DNA of 64,000 nucleotides, from positions 211,209 through 275,208 of the forward strand of contig NZ_BCFL01000027.1 in NCBI RefSeq assembly GCF_002217755.1. Reading direction: 5' to 3'. The first letter of the stretch is position 1; every line of letters begins with the position of its first letter. Position numbers and translations under genes: made by a program. This document shows, one piece after another, positions 25,525-34,054 of this stretch. Source of the DNA: Streptomyces hyaluromycini (GTDB lineage Bacteria > Actinomycetota > Actinomycetes > Streptomycetales > Streptomycetaceae). The notes beneath the pieces were generated by a model, which was not told where the DNA came from, did not search any database, and saw only the letters and a program-made list of their open reading frames with translations.

Positions 25525-25576
25525 ATTGCGCAGGTAACGGGGCGCTGGATTGTGCTAGAGCACGCATTCGCGCAAT
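25525..25576. promoter_or_regulatory. Inverted box pair ATTGCGC / GCGCAAT upstream of the PLP enzyme gene
   Basis: ATTGCGC (25525-25531) and GCGCAAT (25570-25576), again separated by 38 bp, in the 154-bp intergenic region before the gamma-synthase start. Sequence and spacing match the pair at the AsnC promoter. Confidence 0.65.
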
Positions 25577-25583
25577 TCTGTGC

Positions 25584-26435
25584 TCACGCGATGATGGTGC
25601 CGCGGATGCAGACGGTCGTGGCGCCGCTCACCCAGACCGTGCCGTCCGCGTCGGTGCCGACCTCGATGGTCGCGGCCCGTCCCACCCGTGCGCCCTGGGA
25701 GACCCGGTAGGCGGCGGGGGCCGCGCCGGTGGCGGTGAGCCACTGCCCGACGGCGGCGTTCATGCTGCCGCAGGCGGGGTCCTCGGGCACCCCGCAGCGC
25801 GGAGCGAAGGTCCGCATCTCGAAGTCGTACGGGGAACCGTCGGGGTAGGCCCCGATCGCGCCGACCATCGCGTCCGGGATGCGGGAGAGGTCGGGTTCGA
25901 GGGCGAGCACCTCCTCGGCCGTGGCCAGCCGGAGTACGGCCCAGCCCGGCCCGTTGTCGGCCCACTGGTGGGCGAGGACCCGGTCACGTCCGATGCCGAA
26001 CGCGGCCACGATCTGCTCCAGGTACGCGTCGTCGAGCGCGCCGTCCCGGATCAGCGGCGGGGCGGCGAAGGACAGCACGCCGTCACCGCGGCGCACGGTG
26101 ACCAGGCCGGCGCCGCACTCCTGCACGATCCGGTCGGCCTGCCGCGGCACACCGCCGCCGTCCAGCCAGGCGCGCGCGGAGCCGAGGGTGGGGTGCCCGG
26201 CGAACGGCAGCTCGCCGTCGGGCGTGAAGATCCGCAGCCGGTAGTCCGCCTCCGGGACGCTGGGGGCCACCACGAACGTGGTCTCGGACAGGTTCGTCCA
26301 CTGCGCCACGAGCTGCATCGCCTCGTCGGTCAGGTCCGCCCCGTCGAGGACGACCGCGACCGGGTTGCCGCGATAGGGGCTCGTCGAGAACACGTCGACC
26401 TGGACGAAGGAACGGGTGCGCGACGGCATGGTCAT
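25584..26435 (-). CDS. PhzF family isomerase/epimerase-like protein
   Basis: A 283-aa protein with the two-domain PhzF (diaminopimelate-epimerase-like) fold. Family motifs: VQVDVFSTSPYRGNPVAVVL at the N-terminus, LSETTFV with the catalytic Glu, FTPDGELPFAGHPTLGSA, and EDPACGSMNAAVGQWL in the second half. Outside phenazine clusters these proteins have unknown substrates. No other phenazine gene is present, so phenazine synthesis is not implied. The ATG at 26435 is preceded by GAGAGG; a GTG one codon before and an ATG two codons after are alternatives. Confidence 0.9.
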   Translation of the reverse strand: MTMPSRTRSFVQVDVFSTSPYRGNPVAVVLDGADLTDEAMQLVAQWTNLSETTFVVAPSVPEADYRLRIFTPDGELPFAGHPTLGSARAWLDGGGVPRQADRIVQECGAGLVTVRRGDGVLSFAAPPLIRDGALDDAYLEQIVAAFGIGRDRVLAHQWADNGPGWAVLRLATAEEVLALEPDLSRIPDAMVGAIGAYPDGSPYDFEMRTFAPRCGVPEDPACGSMNAAVGQWLTATGAAPAAYRVSQGARVGRAATIEVGTDADGTVWVSGATTVCIRGTIIA

Positions 26436-26528
26436 CACAGCCTCTCGGTGACGGAATCAGCCCCATCACAACGGGCGCACGTACGGTCGGGACATGGCCA
26501 GTCACAACAAAGTGGACTGGGGCCTGAC

Positions 26529-26933
26529 CTACGCCGCGGCCAACTCGCACCACACGTACTTCCCCCGGTTGCCGAACCTCGACAGCGGCTGCCAGCCCCA
26601 CAGATCCGAACAGGCCCGCACCAGCGCCAGCCCCCGCCCCTCCTCCACCTCCCCGATCCGCTCCAACGGCACGGGCGGCTCGGGCGGTTCCGGGTCCGCG
26701 TCCCACGCCCCGATCCGCAGCGTCCCGGGCGGCGACCAGCGGATGCGCAGGGCGGCGGGGCCTTTCGTATGCCGTACGGCGTTGGAGACCAGCTCGGTCG
26801 CGAGCAGCTCGGCGACATCGAGGAAGGGGACGAGTCCGTGCGCGGTGAGGATGAGTCTGAGCGCGTGTCGGCTGACAGTGACGGCACGGAGGTCGTTGGG
26901 GATGGTGAGCGTGTACTCCCAGGCTTCGGACAT
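26529..26933 (-). CDS. Anti-sigma-factor-like ATP-binding protein (HATPase)
   Basis: A 134-aa single GHKL-type ATPase domain of the RsbW/SpoIIAB kind: ELLATELVSNAVRHT (N-box with Asn), a weak DAD segment (IGAWDAD) and EEGRGLALVRA (G-box). Streptomyces contain many such short proteins; several are encoded beside XRE/DUF397 pairs in WhiJ-like clusters. This one is divergent from such a pair (27.1-28.2 kb), which suggests a shared regulatory unit. It may bind and inhibit an unknown partner; no sigma factor gene is nearby. Confidence 0.85.
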   Translation of the reverse strand: MSEAWEYTLTIPNDLRAVTVSRHALRLILTAHGLVPFLDVAELLATELVSNAVRHTKGPAALRIRWSPPGTLRIGAWDADPEPPEPPVPLERIGEVEEGRGLALVRACSDLWGWQPLSRFGNRGKYVWCELAAA

Positions 26934-27136
26934 GCGTCATCAACTCCGGTGATCGTGGGGGAGTTTCACGCACGGTGGCGTTGCCGCGGCCGCCGTGGCA
27001 GGGCGGAGCGGTGCACTTCCGCTGCGTGAGCGGTGTGTGACTGACGGTAGACCTAGATTTTTATGTTTCGCAAGTCGGTCGCGTAATCTGACCCCCGAAC
27101 GAGTCGCGCCTACGGGTGCGTTGGGAGGAGCATGCG

Positions 27137-27988
27137 ATGGCGCTGAGGCAGCAGCCGACGGCACGTCAGATGCGGTTGGCGGTCGAGTTGCGCAGGCTCC
27201 GCGACGCGGCCGGCCTGACGGCCCGTGAGGCGGCGGCTAGGCTCGGGGTGGGCTCTGCGCAGATCAGCCAGATCGAGTCGGGCCTCACGGGTGTGAGCGA
27301 GAAGCGGCTCCGCCTTCTCGTGGGTCACTACATGTGCGCGGACGAGGAGTTCATCGACGCCCTGGTCGCGATGGCCACCGACCGAACCCGAGGCTGGTGG
27401 GAGGAATACCGAGGCCTGCTTCCTGCGTCGTTCCTGGATCTCGCCGAGTTGGACCATCACGCTCGGTACCAGCACAACGTGGCCATCCTGTTCGTGCCGG
27501 GCCTGCTTCAGACGGAGGACTACGCTCGTGCCGTCTTCTCCAGCAGAGTCCCCAGACTCACGGAGGATGAACTTGAGTTGCGGGTACGTCACCGCATGGC
27601 GCGCAGCGCAGTCATCGAGGGCCCCTCGCCGCTCTCCTGTGATTCGGTGATCCATGAGTCGGCACTGCGAATCCGGGTCAGCGACCGGGCTGGGTCACGA
27701 GCCCAGCTCCTCCGCATCCTGGAGCTCTCCGAGGCAGACCACATCACCGTGCGTGTCATCCCCTTTGATCTGGACGGCTTCTCCATGGCCAGCAGCACGA
27801 TGACCTACGTGGGCGGTAGCGTGCCCACGCTGGACACCGTGGTTCGCGATCACCCCCACGGCGCGATCTACTTTGATGAAGCGGCTCAACTGGCCATGTA
27901 CCGACTGCGCTTCCAGGATGTGAAAGCCGCGGCACTCACACCGGAACGGTCTCGCGACTTCATCCACAGGCTGACGAAAGAGCTGTAG
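27137..27988 (+). CDS. XRE-type regulator with DUF5753 (WhiJ-like)
   Basis: A 283-aa regulator with an N-terminal helix-turn-helix (VELRRLRDAAGLTAREAAAR, LGVGSAQISQIESGLTGVS, about residues 17-60) and a C-terminal DUF5753 domain (YQHNVAILFVPGLLQTEDYA, then VRVIPFDLDGFSM). This architecture is that of WhiJ-type proteins, which act with a small DUF397 partner. The ATG at 27137 has GGGAGGAG upstream; the GTG at 27116 lacks one. The DUF397 gene follows after 7 bp and the HATPase gene is divergent, completing the usual triad. Confidence 0.92.
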   Translation: MALRQQPTARQMRLAVELRRLRDAAGLTAREAAARLGVGSAQISQIESGLTGVSEKRLRLLVGHYMCADEEFIDALVAMATDRTRGWWEEYRGLLPASFLDLAELDHHARYQHNVAILFVPGLLQTEDYARAVFSSRVPRLTEDELELRVRHRMARSAVIEGPSPLSCDSVIHESALRIRVSDRAGSRAQLLRILELSEADHITVRVIPFDLDGFSMASSTMTYVGGSVPTLDTVVRDHPHGAIYFDEAAQLAMYRLRFQDVKAAALTPERSRDFIHRLTKEL

Positions 27989-27995
27989 GCAACTC

Positions 27996-28211
27996 ATGAC
28001 CACTTCTGACCACTGGCGTAAGTCGTCCTACTCGGAGGGCGGCGACGGCAACGAATGCGTGGAGATAGCCACCACCCCCACCCGCACAGCCGTCCGCGAC
28101 TCCAAAGCCCCCGCCGCCCGCACCCTCACCTTCCCGGCGGGAGCCTTCGCCGCCTTCGTCGAGGGGATCACGGCTGTCGGCCTGCCCGGGCGGCGCCCTA
28201 CCGCGCCGTGA
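27996..28211 (+). CDS. DUF397 domain protein, partner of the XRE regulator
   Basis: A 71-aa protein that is almost entirely DUF397: HWRKSSYSEGGDGNECVEIA then VRDSKAPAARTLTF and FAAFVEGI. Unlike the broken copy at 8 kb, the Cys of NECVEIA is present. The start ATG lies 7 bp after the XRE gene stop, so the two are co-transcribed and the products probably interact. Its last 14 bp overlap the convergent DUF4328 gene. Confidence 0.9.
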   Translation: MTTSDHWRKSSYSEGGDGNECVEIATTPTRTAVRDSKAPAARTLTFPAGAFAAFVEGITAVGLPGRRPTAP

Positions 28212-28746
28212 CGCGCTCGATGACCAGCCCCACCAGCACGGCCGCCGCAATCATGAGTGCCTCCGTCAGCACGAGGAAGGCCATCGAGCCGGGAGCCGCC
28301 ATGTTTGCCGCCGTGAGACCCAGCGCGTGTGCGACCCAGGCGGCCCACCACAGATTCACCAGCGTCGTGTCCCGCTTCTCCCACGACGCGGAGCCGGCGC
28401 GCCCGATGTCGAGGACGAGCCGGCGAGGGACGACGAGGTTGACCACCGGTATGAACCACGCGCCGATCGTCCAGCCCGGACTCGGGACCGTGGCTTCGGG
28501 GGACAACTCATGGGCGTTGCGCCGGGACCGGGCGAGCCACACGAGGAACAGCACGGTCGCGAGAGTCATCAGATACACGAAGATCATGGAGATGAACCCG
28601 GACCTGTTCAGTGACGCATCCGTGGGGTGCAGGTAGTGGTCCCGCAGCGCCACCGCGCGGAACACGTCCGCCACGGCCGCCGCCGCGATCACCGCCTGCG
28701 CGGAACGGGCAAGGAGCCTGGGAGCCGTGCGGGCGGCAGTCGTCAT
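28198..28746 (-). CDS. DUF4328 membrane protein
   Basis: A 182-aa protein with four predicted membrane helices (about residues 13-30, 50-70, 92-108 and 128-178, the last region double) and the DUF4328 pattern: VWLARSRRNAHELSP, then SPGWTIGAWFIPVVNLVVPR. These are common actinobacterial membrane proteins of unknown function. It overlaps the convergent DUF397 gene by 14 bp at the 3' ends. ATG 28746 is the natural start. Confidence 0.85.
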   Translation of the reverse strand: MTTAARTAPRLLARSAQAVIAAAAVADVFRAVALRDHYLHPTDASLNRSGFISMIFVYLMTLATVLFLVWLARSRRNAHELSPEATVPSPGWTIGAWFIPVVNLVVPRRLVLDIGRAGSASWEKRDTTLVNLWWAAWVAHALGLTAANMAAPGSMAFLVLTEALMIAAAVLVGLVIERVTAR

Positions 28747-28803
28747 CGTTTTCGGCCTGTCTCGGAGGCGCGCGTCGCCGTAGCGGACGCCGGGGCGGAG
28801 CGA

Positions 28804-29478
28804 TCATAGGGTCTGGTCGAGGCCGAAAGTCAGGACGTCGTCGGGCAAGGACGGAGCCGGCCGGTCGGGCTCGGGGCGCCAGGCCCGCCGGTTCGCCCCC
28901 GTTGCGAACGGTCCGCCCCGCTCCTCGACCATGGCCATCGCCTGCGCACGGGCCTGCTCGACCGCCCGGTGATCCGCCTCGCTCACGACGCCGAGCCGGC
29001 GGCCGTGGGCGTACTCGCCCTCGTCCTTCCAGTCCCACCGCGACAGGTCGGGCGCCACCACCAGGTCCAGGAGGAGGTCGAAGGTGTCGAAGCCCAGGTC
29101 CGTACGGCGCATCGGCCGCTGGAAGTTGACGTACCAGCTCGTCAGTCGGTGACCGTCCGAGACGTCGTAGAACGCGTTCACGCTGAACCAGGTGTCCGGC
29201 GGCACCCACTGCAGATGCGCCGTGTCGCGCCACGACCAGCGACCGAGCTGCCAGTCGCCGTCGGCCAGGGCCGGCAGGGCCCTGATCCTGACCTCCTCGT
29301 TTCCGGTCAGCAGCCACTCGATCCAGGTCGTCGGAGCCAGCACGTCCGCCCCGGGCGAGCACCCCACGACAAGCGCCTCGGCGCTGTCGTCGACGACATG
29401 GAGCGCGTGGGCGCTCCACACCTTCCGGCGGAACACGTCACGTCGAACAGCGGTCTCACCGGGCCGGAACCATCGCAT
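28804..29478 (-). CDS. DUF402 family protein
   Basis: A 224-aa protein. The DUF402 fold is visible in the middle (WFSVNAFYDVSDGHRLTSWY, VNFQRPMRRTDLGFDTFDLL then DLSRWDWKDEGEY), with acidic residues that in this family bind a divalent ion for phosphatase activity on nucleotides or phosphorylated compounds. The ATG at 29478 was taken because the fold begins there; the much longer open frame upstream runs antisense through recD2. It stands alone. Confidence 0.8.
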   Translation of the reverse strand: MRWFRPGETAVRRDVFRRKVWSAHALHVVDDSAEALVVGCSPGADVLAPTTWIEWLLTGNEEVRIRALPALADGDWQLGRWSWRDTAHLQWVPPDTWFSVNAFYDVSDGHRLTSWYVNFQRPMRRTDLGFDTFDLLLDLVVAPDLSRWDWKDEGEYAHGRRLGVVSEADHRAVEQARAQAMAMVEERGGPFATGANRRAWRPEPDRPAPSLPDDVLTFGLDQTL

Positions 29479-29565
29479 GAAGCACCTCTCGGAATCGTGA
29501 TGTACGGCGCCCTGAAATCCACAGCCTCCCCGCTGACTGTCGGTCCCCACCAGTACCGTCGGATC

Positions 29566-31836
29566 ATGGCTCAGCAGACGGGGACCCCCACCGGCGAACA
29601 CCGACTCGCCACCGTCGAAGGCGTGCTCGAACGCATCACGTACGCCAACGAGGAGAACGGCTACACGGTTGCGCGGGTCGACACCGGCAGAGGCGCCGGC
29701 GATCTGCTCACGGTCGTGGGCGCGCTGCTCGGTGCCCAGGTGGGGGAGTCGCTGCGGTTGGAGGGGCGCTGGGGCTCGCACCCCCAGTACGGCAAGCAGT
29801 TCACCGTCGAGAACTACACGACCGTGCTGCCGGCCACGGTGCAGGGGATACGGCGTTATCTCGGGTCGGGGCTGGTCAAGGGCATCGGACCGGTGTTCGC
29901 CGACCGGATCACCCAGCACTTCGGGGTGGACACCCTGCGGATCATCGAGGAGGAGCCGAAGCGGCTGATCGAGGTGCCGGGGCTGGGGCCGAAGCGGACG
30001 AAGAAGATCGCCGATGCCTGGGAGGAGCAGAAGGCGATCAAGGAGGTCATGCTCTTCCTCCAGACCGTCGAGGTGTCCACGTCGATCGCCGTGCGGATCT
30101 ACAAGAAGTACGGGGACGCGTCGATCTCCGTCGTGAAGAACCAGCCGTACCGGCTCGCGGCCGATGTGTGGGGCATCGGGTTCCTGACCGCCGACAAGAT
30201 CGCCCAGTCGGTGGGGATTCCGCACGACAGTCCGGAGCGGGTGAAGGCGGGGCTCCAGTACGCGCTGTCCCAGTCCGCCGACCAGGGGCACTGCTACCTT
30301 CCGGAGGAGCGGCTCATCGCGGACGCCGTGAAGCTCCTCCAGGTCGACACCGGGCTCGTCATCGACTGCCTCGCCGAGCTGGCGGCGCCGCCCGAGGACG
30401 GGGAGGACCCGGGGGTCGTACGGGAGAAACTGCCCGGTGCCACCCCGGACGCCGAACCGGTCACCGCCATCTACCTGGTCCCGTTCCACAGGGCCGAAGT
30501 CGCGCTCGCCTCGCAGCTGTTGCGGCTGCTGGGCACCGGTGACGACCGGATGCCGTCGTTCCGGGACGTCGCCTGGGACAAGGCGCTCGCCTGGCTGAAG
30601 GACCGCACCGGCGCCGACCTGGCGCCCGAGCAGGAGGCCGCCGTCAGGCTGGCGCTGACGGAGAAGGTCGCGGTGCTGACCGGCGGGCCCGGCTGCGGCA
30701 AGTCGTTCACCGTCCGGTCCATTGTCGAGCTGGCGCGGGCGAAGCGGGCGAAGGTGGTGCTCGCCGCCCCGACCGGCCGTGCGGCCAAGCGGCTCGCCGA
30801 GCTGACCGGCGCGGAGGCGTCGACCGTGCACCGCCTGCTGGAGCTGAAGCCGGGCGGGGACGCGGCCTACGACCGGGACCGCCCGCTCGACGCCGACCTG
30901 GTGGTGGTCGACGAGGCGTCGATGCTGGATCTCCTCCTCGCCAACAAGCTGGTGAAAGCCGTGCCGCCCGGTGCGCATCTGCTCTTCGTGGGGGATGTGG
31001 ACCAACTGCCCAGCGTCGGGGCGGGGGAGGTGCTCCGGGACCTGCTCGCCGACGGCAGTCCCGTCCCCGCCGTCCGGCTCACCCAGGTCTTCCGGCAGGC
31101 CCAGCAGTCGGGGGTGGTGACCAACGCACACCGGATCAACGCCGGGCAGCAGCCCGTCACCGACGGCATGAAGGACTTCTTCCTCTTCGTGGAGGACGAG
31201 ACGGAGGAGGCGGGCAGACTCGCCGTGGACGTCGCCGCCCGGCGCATTCCGGCCAAGTTCGGGCTGGACCCGCGGCGTGACGTGCAGGTGCTGGCGCCGA
31301 TGCACCGCGGGCCGGCCGGCGCCGGTGCGCTCAACGGCCTGCTGCAGCAGGCCATCACCCCGGCCCGCCCCGACCTGCCCGAGAAGCGGTTCGGCGGACG
31401 GGTGTTCCGGGTCGGCGACAAGGTCACCCAGATCCGCAACAACTACGAGAAGGGCGAGAACGGCGTCTTCAACGGCACCGTGGGCGTGGTCACCGCGCTC
31501 GACCCGGTCGACCAGCGCCTCACCGTGCTGACGGACGAGGACGAGGAGGTGCCGTACGAATTCGACGAACTGGACGAACTGGCCCATGCCTACGCGGTGA
31601 CCATCCACCGTTCACAGGGGAGTGAATATCCCGCCGTGGTGATCCCGGTCACCACCGGAGCGTGGATGATGCTCCAGCGGAACCTGCTCTACACGGCGGT
31701 CACCCGGGCCCGGAAGCTGGTCGTGCTCGTCGGTTCGCGCAAGGCGATCGGCCAGGCGGTGCGCACGGTCTCGGCAGGCCGGCGCTGTACGGCACTGGAC
31801 TTCCGGCTCGGTCGGGGGCGATCTCCGGAAAAATGA
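29566..31836 (+). CDS. recD2: RecD2-like SF1 helicase
   Basis: A 756-aa ATP-dependent DNA helicase of the RecD2 type. The N-terminal part carries an OB-like region (ERITYANEENGYTVARVDTG) and helix-hairpin-helix repeats (GLVKGIGPVFADRI, EVPGLGPKRTKKIADAW, DVWGIGFLTADKIA). The motor has Walker A GGPGCGKSFT (about residue 373), VVVDEASMLD (motif II), FVGDVDQLPSVG (motif III), LTQVFRQA and VTIHRSQGSEYP (motif V). RecD2 proteins unwind DNA 5'-3' and act in repair or fork maintenance outside RecBCD. ATG 29566 gives the usual length; an upstream ATG at 29500 would add 22 residues. Confidence 0.92.
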   Translation: MAQQTGTPTGEHRLATVEGVLERITYANEENGYTVARVDTGRGAGDLLTVVGALLGAQVGESLRLEGRWGSHPQYGKQFTVENYTTVLPATVQGIRRYLGSGLVKGIGPVFADRITQHFGVDTLRIIEEEPKRLIEVPGLGPKRTKKIADAWEEQKAIKEVMLFLQTVEVSTSIAVRIYKKYGDASISVVKNQPYRLAADVWGIGFLTADKIAQSVGIPHDSPERVKAGLQYALSQSADQGHCYLPEERLIADAVKLLQVDTGLVIDCLAELAAPPEDGEDPGVVREKLPGATPDAEPVTAIYLVPFHRAEVALASQLLRLLGTGDDRMPSFRDVAWDKALAWLKDRTGADLAPEQEAAVRLALTEKVAVLTGGPGCGKSFTVRSIVELARAKRAKVVLAAPTGRAAKRLAELTGAEASTVHRLLELKPGGDAAYDRDRPLDADLVVVDEASMLDLLLANKLVKAVPPGAHLLFVGDVDQLPSVGAGEVLRDLLADGSPVPAVRLTQVFRQAQQSGVVTNAHRINAGQQPVTDGMKDFFLFVEDETEEAGRLAVDVAARRIPAKFGLDPRRDVQVLAPMHRGPAGAGALNGLLQQAITPARPDLPEKRFGGRVFRVGDKVTQIRNNYEKGENGVFNGTVGVVTALDPVDQRLTVLTDEDEEVPYEFDELDELAHAYAVTIHRSQGSEYPAVVIPVTTGAWMMLQRNLLYTAVTRARKLVVLVGSRKAIGQAVRTVSAGRRCTALDFRLGRGRSPEK

Positions 31837-32033
31837 TCGATCAAATGAGTCGTGAAGGTCACAGAGCCCTTTCCGATTGGGAAACAAGGGGGCAGGATGA
31901 GCAGGTTGGCGGCACTGAGTGCCGCCGATGGGCCCAATGGTCGACCCCGAGTGCACTCTCCTGAGCCAAATGGGGGATGGTAGAGACAGTCAGGGCACCT
32001 CGAAGATGAGGCACTACGTCGGTGAGGGAAGAC

Positions 32034-33323
32034 GTGAGCGACAACTCTGTAGTACTGCGGTACGGCGACGGCGAGTACACCTACCCGGTGGTCGACAGCA
32101 CCGTCGGCGACAAGGGCTTCGACATCGGGAAGCTCCGCACCCAGACCGGTCTCGTGACTTTGGACAGCGGCTACGGCAACACCGCTGCGTACAAATCCGC
32201 CATCACCTACCTCGACGGCGAGGCGGGCATCCTCCGCTACCGCGGTTACCCGATCGAGCAGCTGGCGGAGCGCTCCACCTTCCTGGAGGTGGCCTACCTG
32301 CTGATCAACGGTGAGCTGCCGACCGTGGACGAGCTCACCACGTTCAAGAACGAGATCACGCGGCACACGCTGCTGCACGAGGACGTCAAGAACTTCTACC
32401 GGGGCTTCCCGCGTGACGCCCACCCGATGGCCATGCTGTCGTCGGTCGTCTCCGCGCTGTCCACCTTCTACCAGGACAGCCACAACCCGTTCGACGCGAA
32501 GCAGCGCGACCTTTCCACCATCCGGCTGCTCGCCAAGCTTCCGACGATCGCCGCGTACGCGTACAAGAAGTCGGTCGGCCACCCGTTCATCTACCCGCGC
32601 AACGACCTCTCCTACGTGGAGAACTTCCTGCGCATGACGTTCTCGGTGCCGGCGCAGGACTACGAGCTCGACCCGGTCGTCGTCGCGGCCCTGGACAAGC
32701 TGCTGATCCTGCACGCGGACCACGAGCAGAACTGTTCGACCTCGACGGTCCGCCTGGTCGGCTCGTCGCAGGCGAACATGTTCGCGTCGATCTCCGCCGG
32801 TATCTCCGCGCTGTGGGGCCCGCTGCACGGCGGCGCCAACCAGTCGGTCCTGGAGATGCTGGAGGGCATCCAGGCCAACGGCGGTGACGTCGACTCCTTC
32901 ATCCGCAAGGTGAAGAACAAGGAGGACGGCGTCCGCCTGATGGGCTTCGGCCACCGGGTGTACAAGTCCTTCGACCCGCGCGCGAAGATCATCAAGTCTG
33001 CCGCGCACGACGTCCTCTCGGCCCTCGGCAAGTCCGACGAGCTGCTGGACATCGCGCTGAAGCTGGAGGAGCACGCGCTCTCCGACGACTACTTCGTCTC
33101 GCGCAACCTCTACCCGAACGTCGACTTCTACACCGGCCTGATCTACCGCGCCATGGGCTTCCCGACCGAGATGTTCACGGTCCTGTTCGCCCTCGGCCGG
33201 CTGCCCGGCTGGATCGCCCAGTGGCAGGAAATGATCAAGGAGCCGGGTTCCCGCATCGGCCGCCCGCGCCAGATCTACACGGGCGTCGTCGAGCGCGACT
33301 TCGTGCCGGTCGAGGAGCGCTGA
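32034..33323 (+). CDS. gltA: Citrate synthase
   Basis: A 429-aa type II citrate synthase, the first enzyme of the TCA cycle (acetyl-CoA plus oxaloacetate to citrate). The N-terminus VSDNSVVLRYGDGEYTYPV is that of the Streptomyces enzyme. Active-site residues: LHADHEQNCST (His near 233), GFGHRVYKSFDPR (His near 306) and NVDFYTGLIY (Asp near 362). The GTG at 32034 is preceded by GAGGGA; an in-frame GTG at 32022 is a less likely start. It is monocistronic with a 197-bp upstream region and a terminator at 33528. Confidence 0.95.
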   Translation: MSDNSVVLRYGDGEYTYPVVDSTVGDKGFDIGKLRTQTGLVTLDSGYGNTAAYKSAITYLDGEAGILRYRGYPIEQLAERSTFLEVAYLLINGELPTVDELTTFKNEITRHTLLHEDVKNFYRGFPRDAHPMAMLSSVVSALSTFYQDSHNPFDAKQRDLSTIRLLAKLPTIAAYAYKKSVGHPFIYPRNDLSYVENFLRMTFSVPAQDYELDPVVVAALDKLLILHADHEQNCSTSTVRLVGSSQANMFASISAGISALWGPLHGGANQSVLEMLEGIQANGGDVDSFIRKVKNKEDGVRLMGFGHRVYKSFDPRAKIIKSAAHDVLSALGKSDELLDIALKLEEHALSDDYFVSRNLYPNVDFYTGLIYRAMGFPTEMFTVLFALGRLPGWIAQWQEMIKEPGSRIGRPRQIYTGVVERDFVPVEER

Positions 33324-33471
33324 CTTTTCGACGCCGCCGACTTCCCACGGCCACTGCAGCAGGCCTGTGGCGAGTGAGCCGAAGGGGCGCGTCGGTGTCG
33401 AGAGCGCGAGCGCGCGGAGGCCCGAAGGGTCGAGCACGGTCGTGTTCTCGACACCGACTGTGGCGCCCCGG

Positions 33472-33501
33472 TGGGGGTCCCCCCGGCCGAAGGTTGGGGG
33501 A
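33472..33501 (+). repeat. Palindromic repeat B downstream of citrate synthase
   Basis: TGGGGGTCCCCC followed by GGCCGAAGGTTGGGGGA. It matches the copy at 55774-55804 inside the MITE with few changes, and is related to the repeats inside the MBL and VWA genes. Confidence 0.7.
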
Positions 33502-33527
33502 GAACCGAGCCCTAAAAAATGCAGCAG

Positions 33528-33578
33528 AAGGCGCCCTGGAGCGCCGGTCCCCCCACGGGCCGGCGACCAGGGCGCCTT
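33528..33578 (+). terminator. Terminator-like hairpin after citrate synthase
   Basis: AAGGCGCCCTGG pairs with CCAGGGCGCCTT over 12 bp, with partial inner pairing in the 27-base loop. A CTAAAAAAT run precedes it, giving a T run on the minus strand, so it may also stop leftward transcripts. Confidence 0.65.
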
Positions 33579-34054
33579 CCCGTGTCCCGGTGCGGATTCC
33601 CCCCACGGGATCCGGCCGGGCGCTCGGTACGGCAGCGCCTGAATCGCTGCGTTGAGCACAACGAGCAGAACTCGCCGTACTTGATCCAGTGATGCGGTGC
33701 GATCTGCCGGGACCCGTACGGCACGGGAGGGCCGCTCAAAGCTTCCCGTCGTACGTGCCCCGGCAACGCATCTCTGAGGAAGTCCCCCAAGACATCCCCA
33801 GATGCCAGGTCAGCGCCCCCCAAGACGCCTCTCTGACATCGCCAACTTAGACCTTCGAAGCCCTTCGATGGTTACGTTCACACCACTGTGATCTGCGTCT
33901 CTTGCATCCGTCCGATAGATGCGCAAGAGCCCCGATACGGTGATCGGAGCTCAAGCGTAAGGATGATGCGCGAGCCTTGTGAAGAGCTTATGTGAGGTGC
34001 GCGTTGGACTCTAGGGGGACTCATACATCCACTGTGCCGAACCGCCGGTAACTT
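33579..34054. other. Long intergenic region between citrate synthase and copA
   Basis: About 475 bp without a convincing gene. It is less GC-rich from 33840 on. Structures: dyad TCACACCACTGTGA (33878-33891) and a hairpin with stem CTCTTGC/GCAAGAG (33899-33929). Both flanking genes converge here, so a promoter-like region is unexpected; a small RNA or a lost gene is possible. Confidence 0.45.

Noticed and set aside
25584..26435. Phenazine biosynthesis locus suggested by PhzF
   Set aside because: No other phz gene is present; PhzF-fold proteins are widespread without phenazine production.
29479..31608. Minus-strand extension of the DUF402 frame through recD2
   Set aside because: The DUF402 fold begins at 29478; the rest is antisense to the RecD2 motifs and has no domain of its own.
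33512..33823. Minus-strand reading frame of about 103 codons after citrate synthase
   Set aside because: It runs through the terminator hairpin and a repeat, has no ribosome-binding site and shows no domain.
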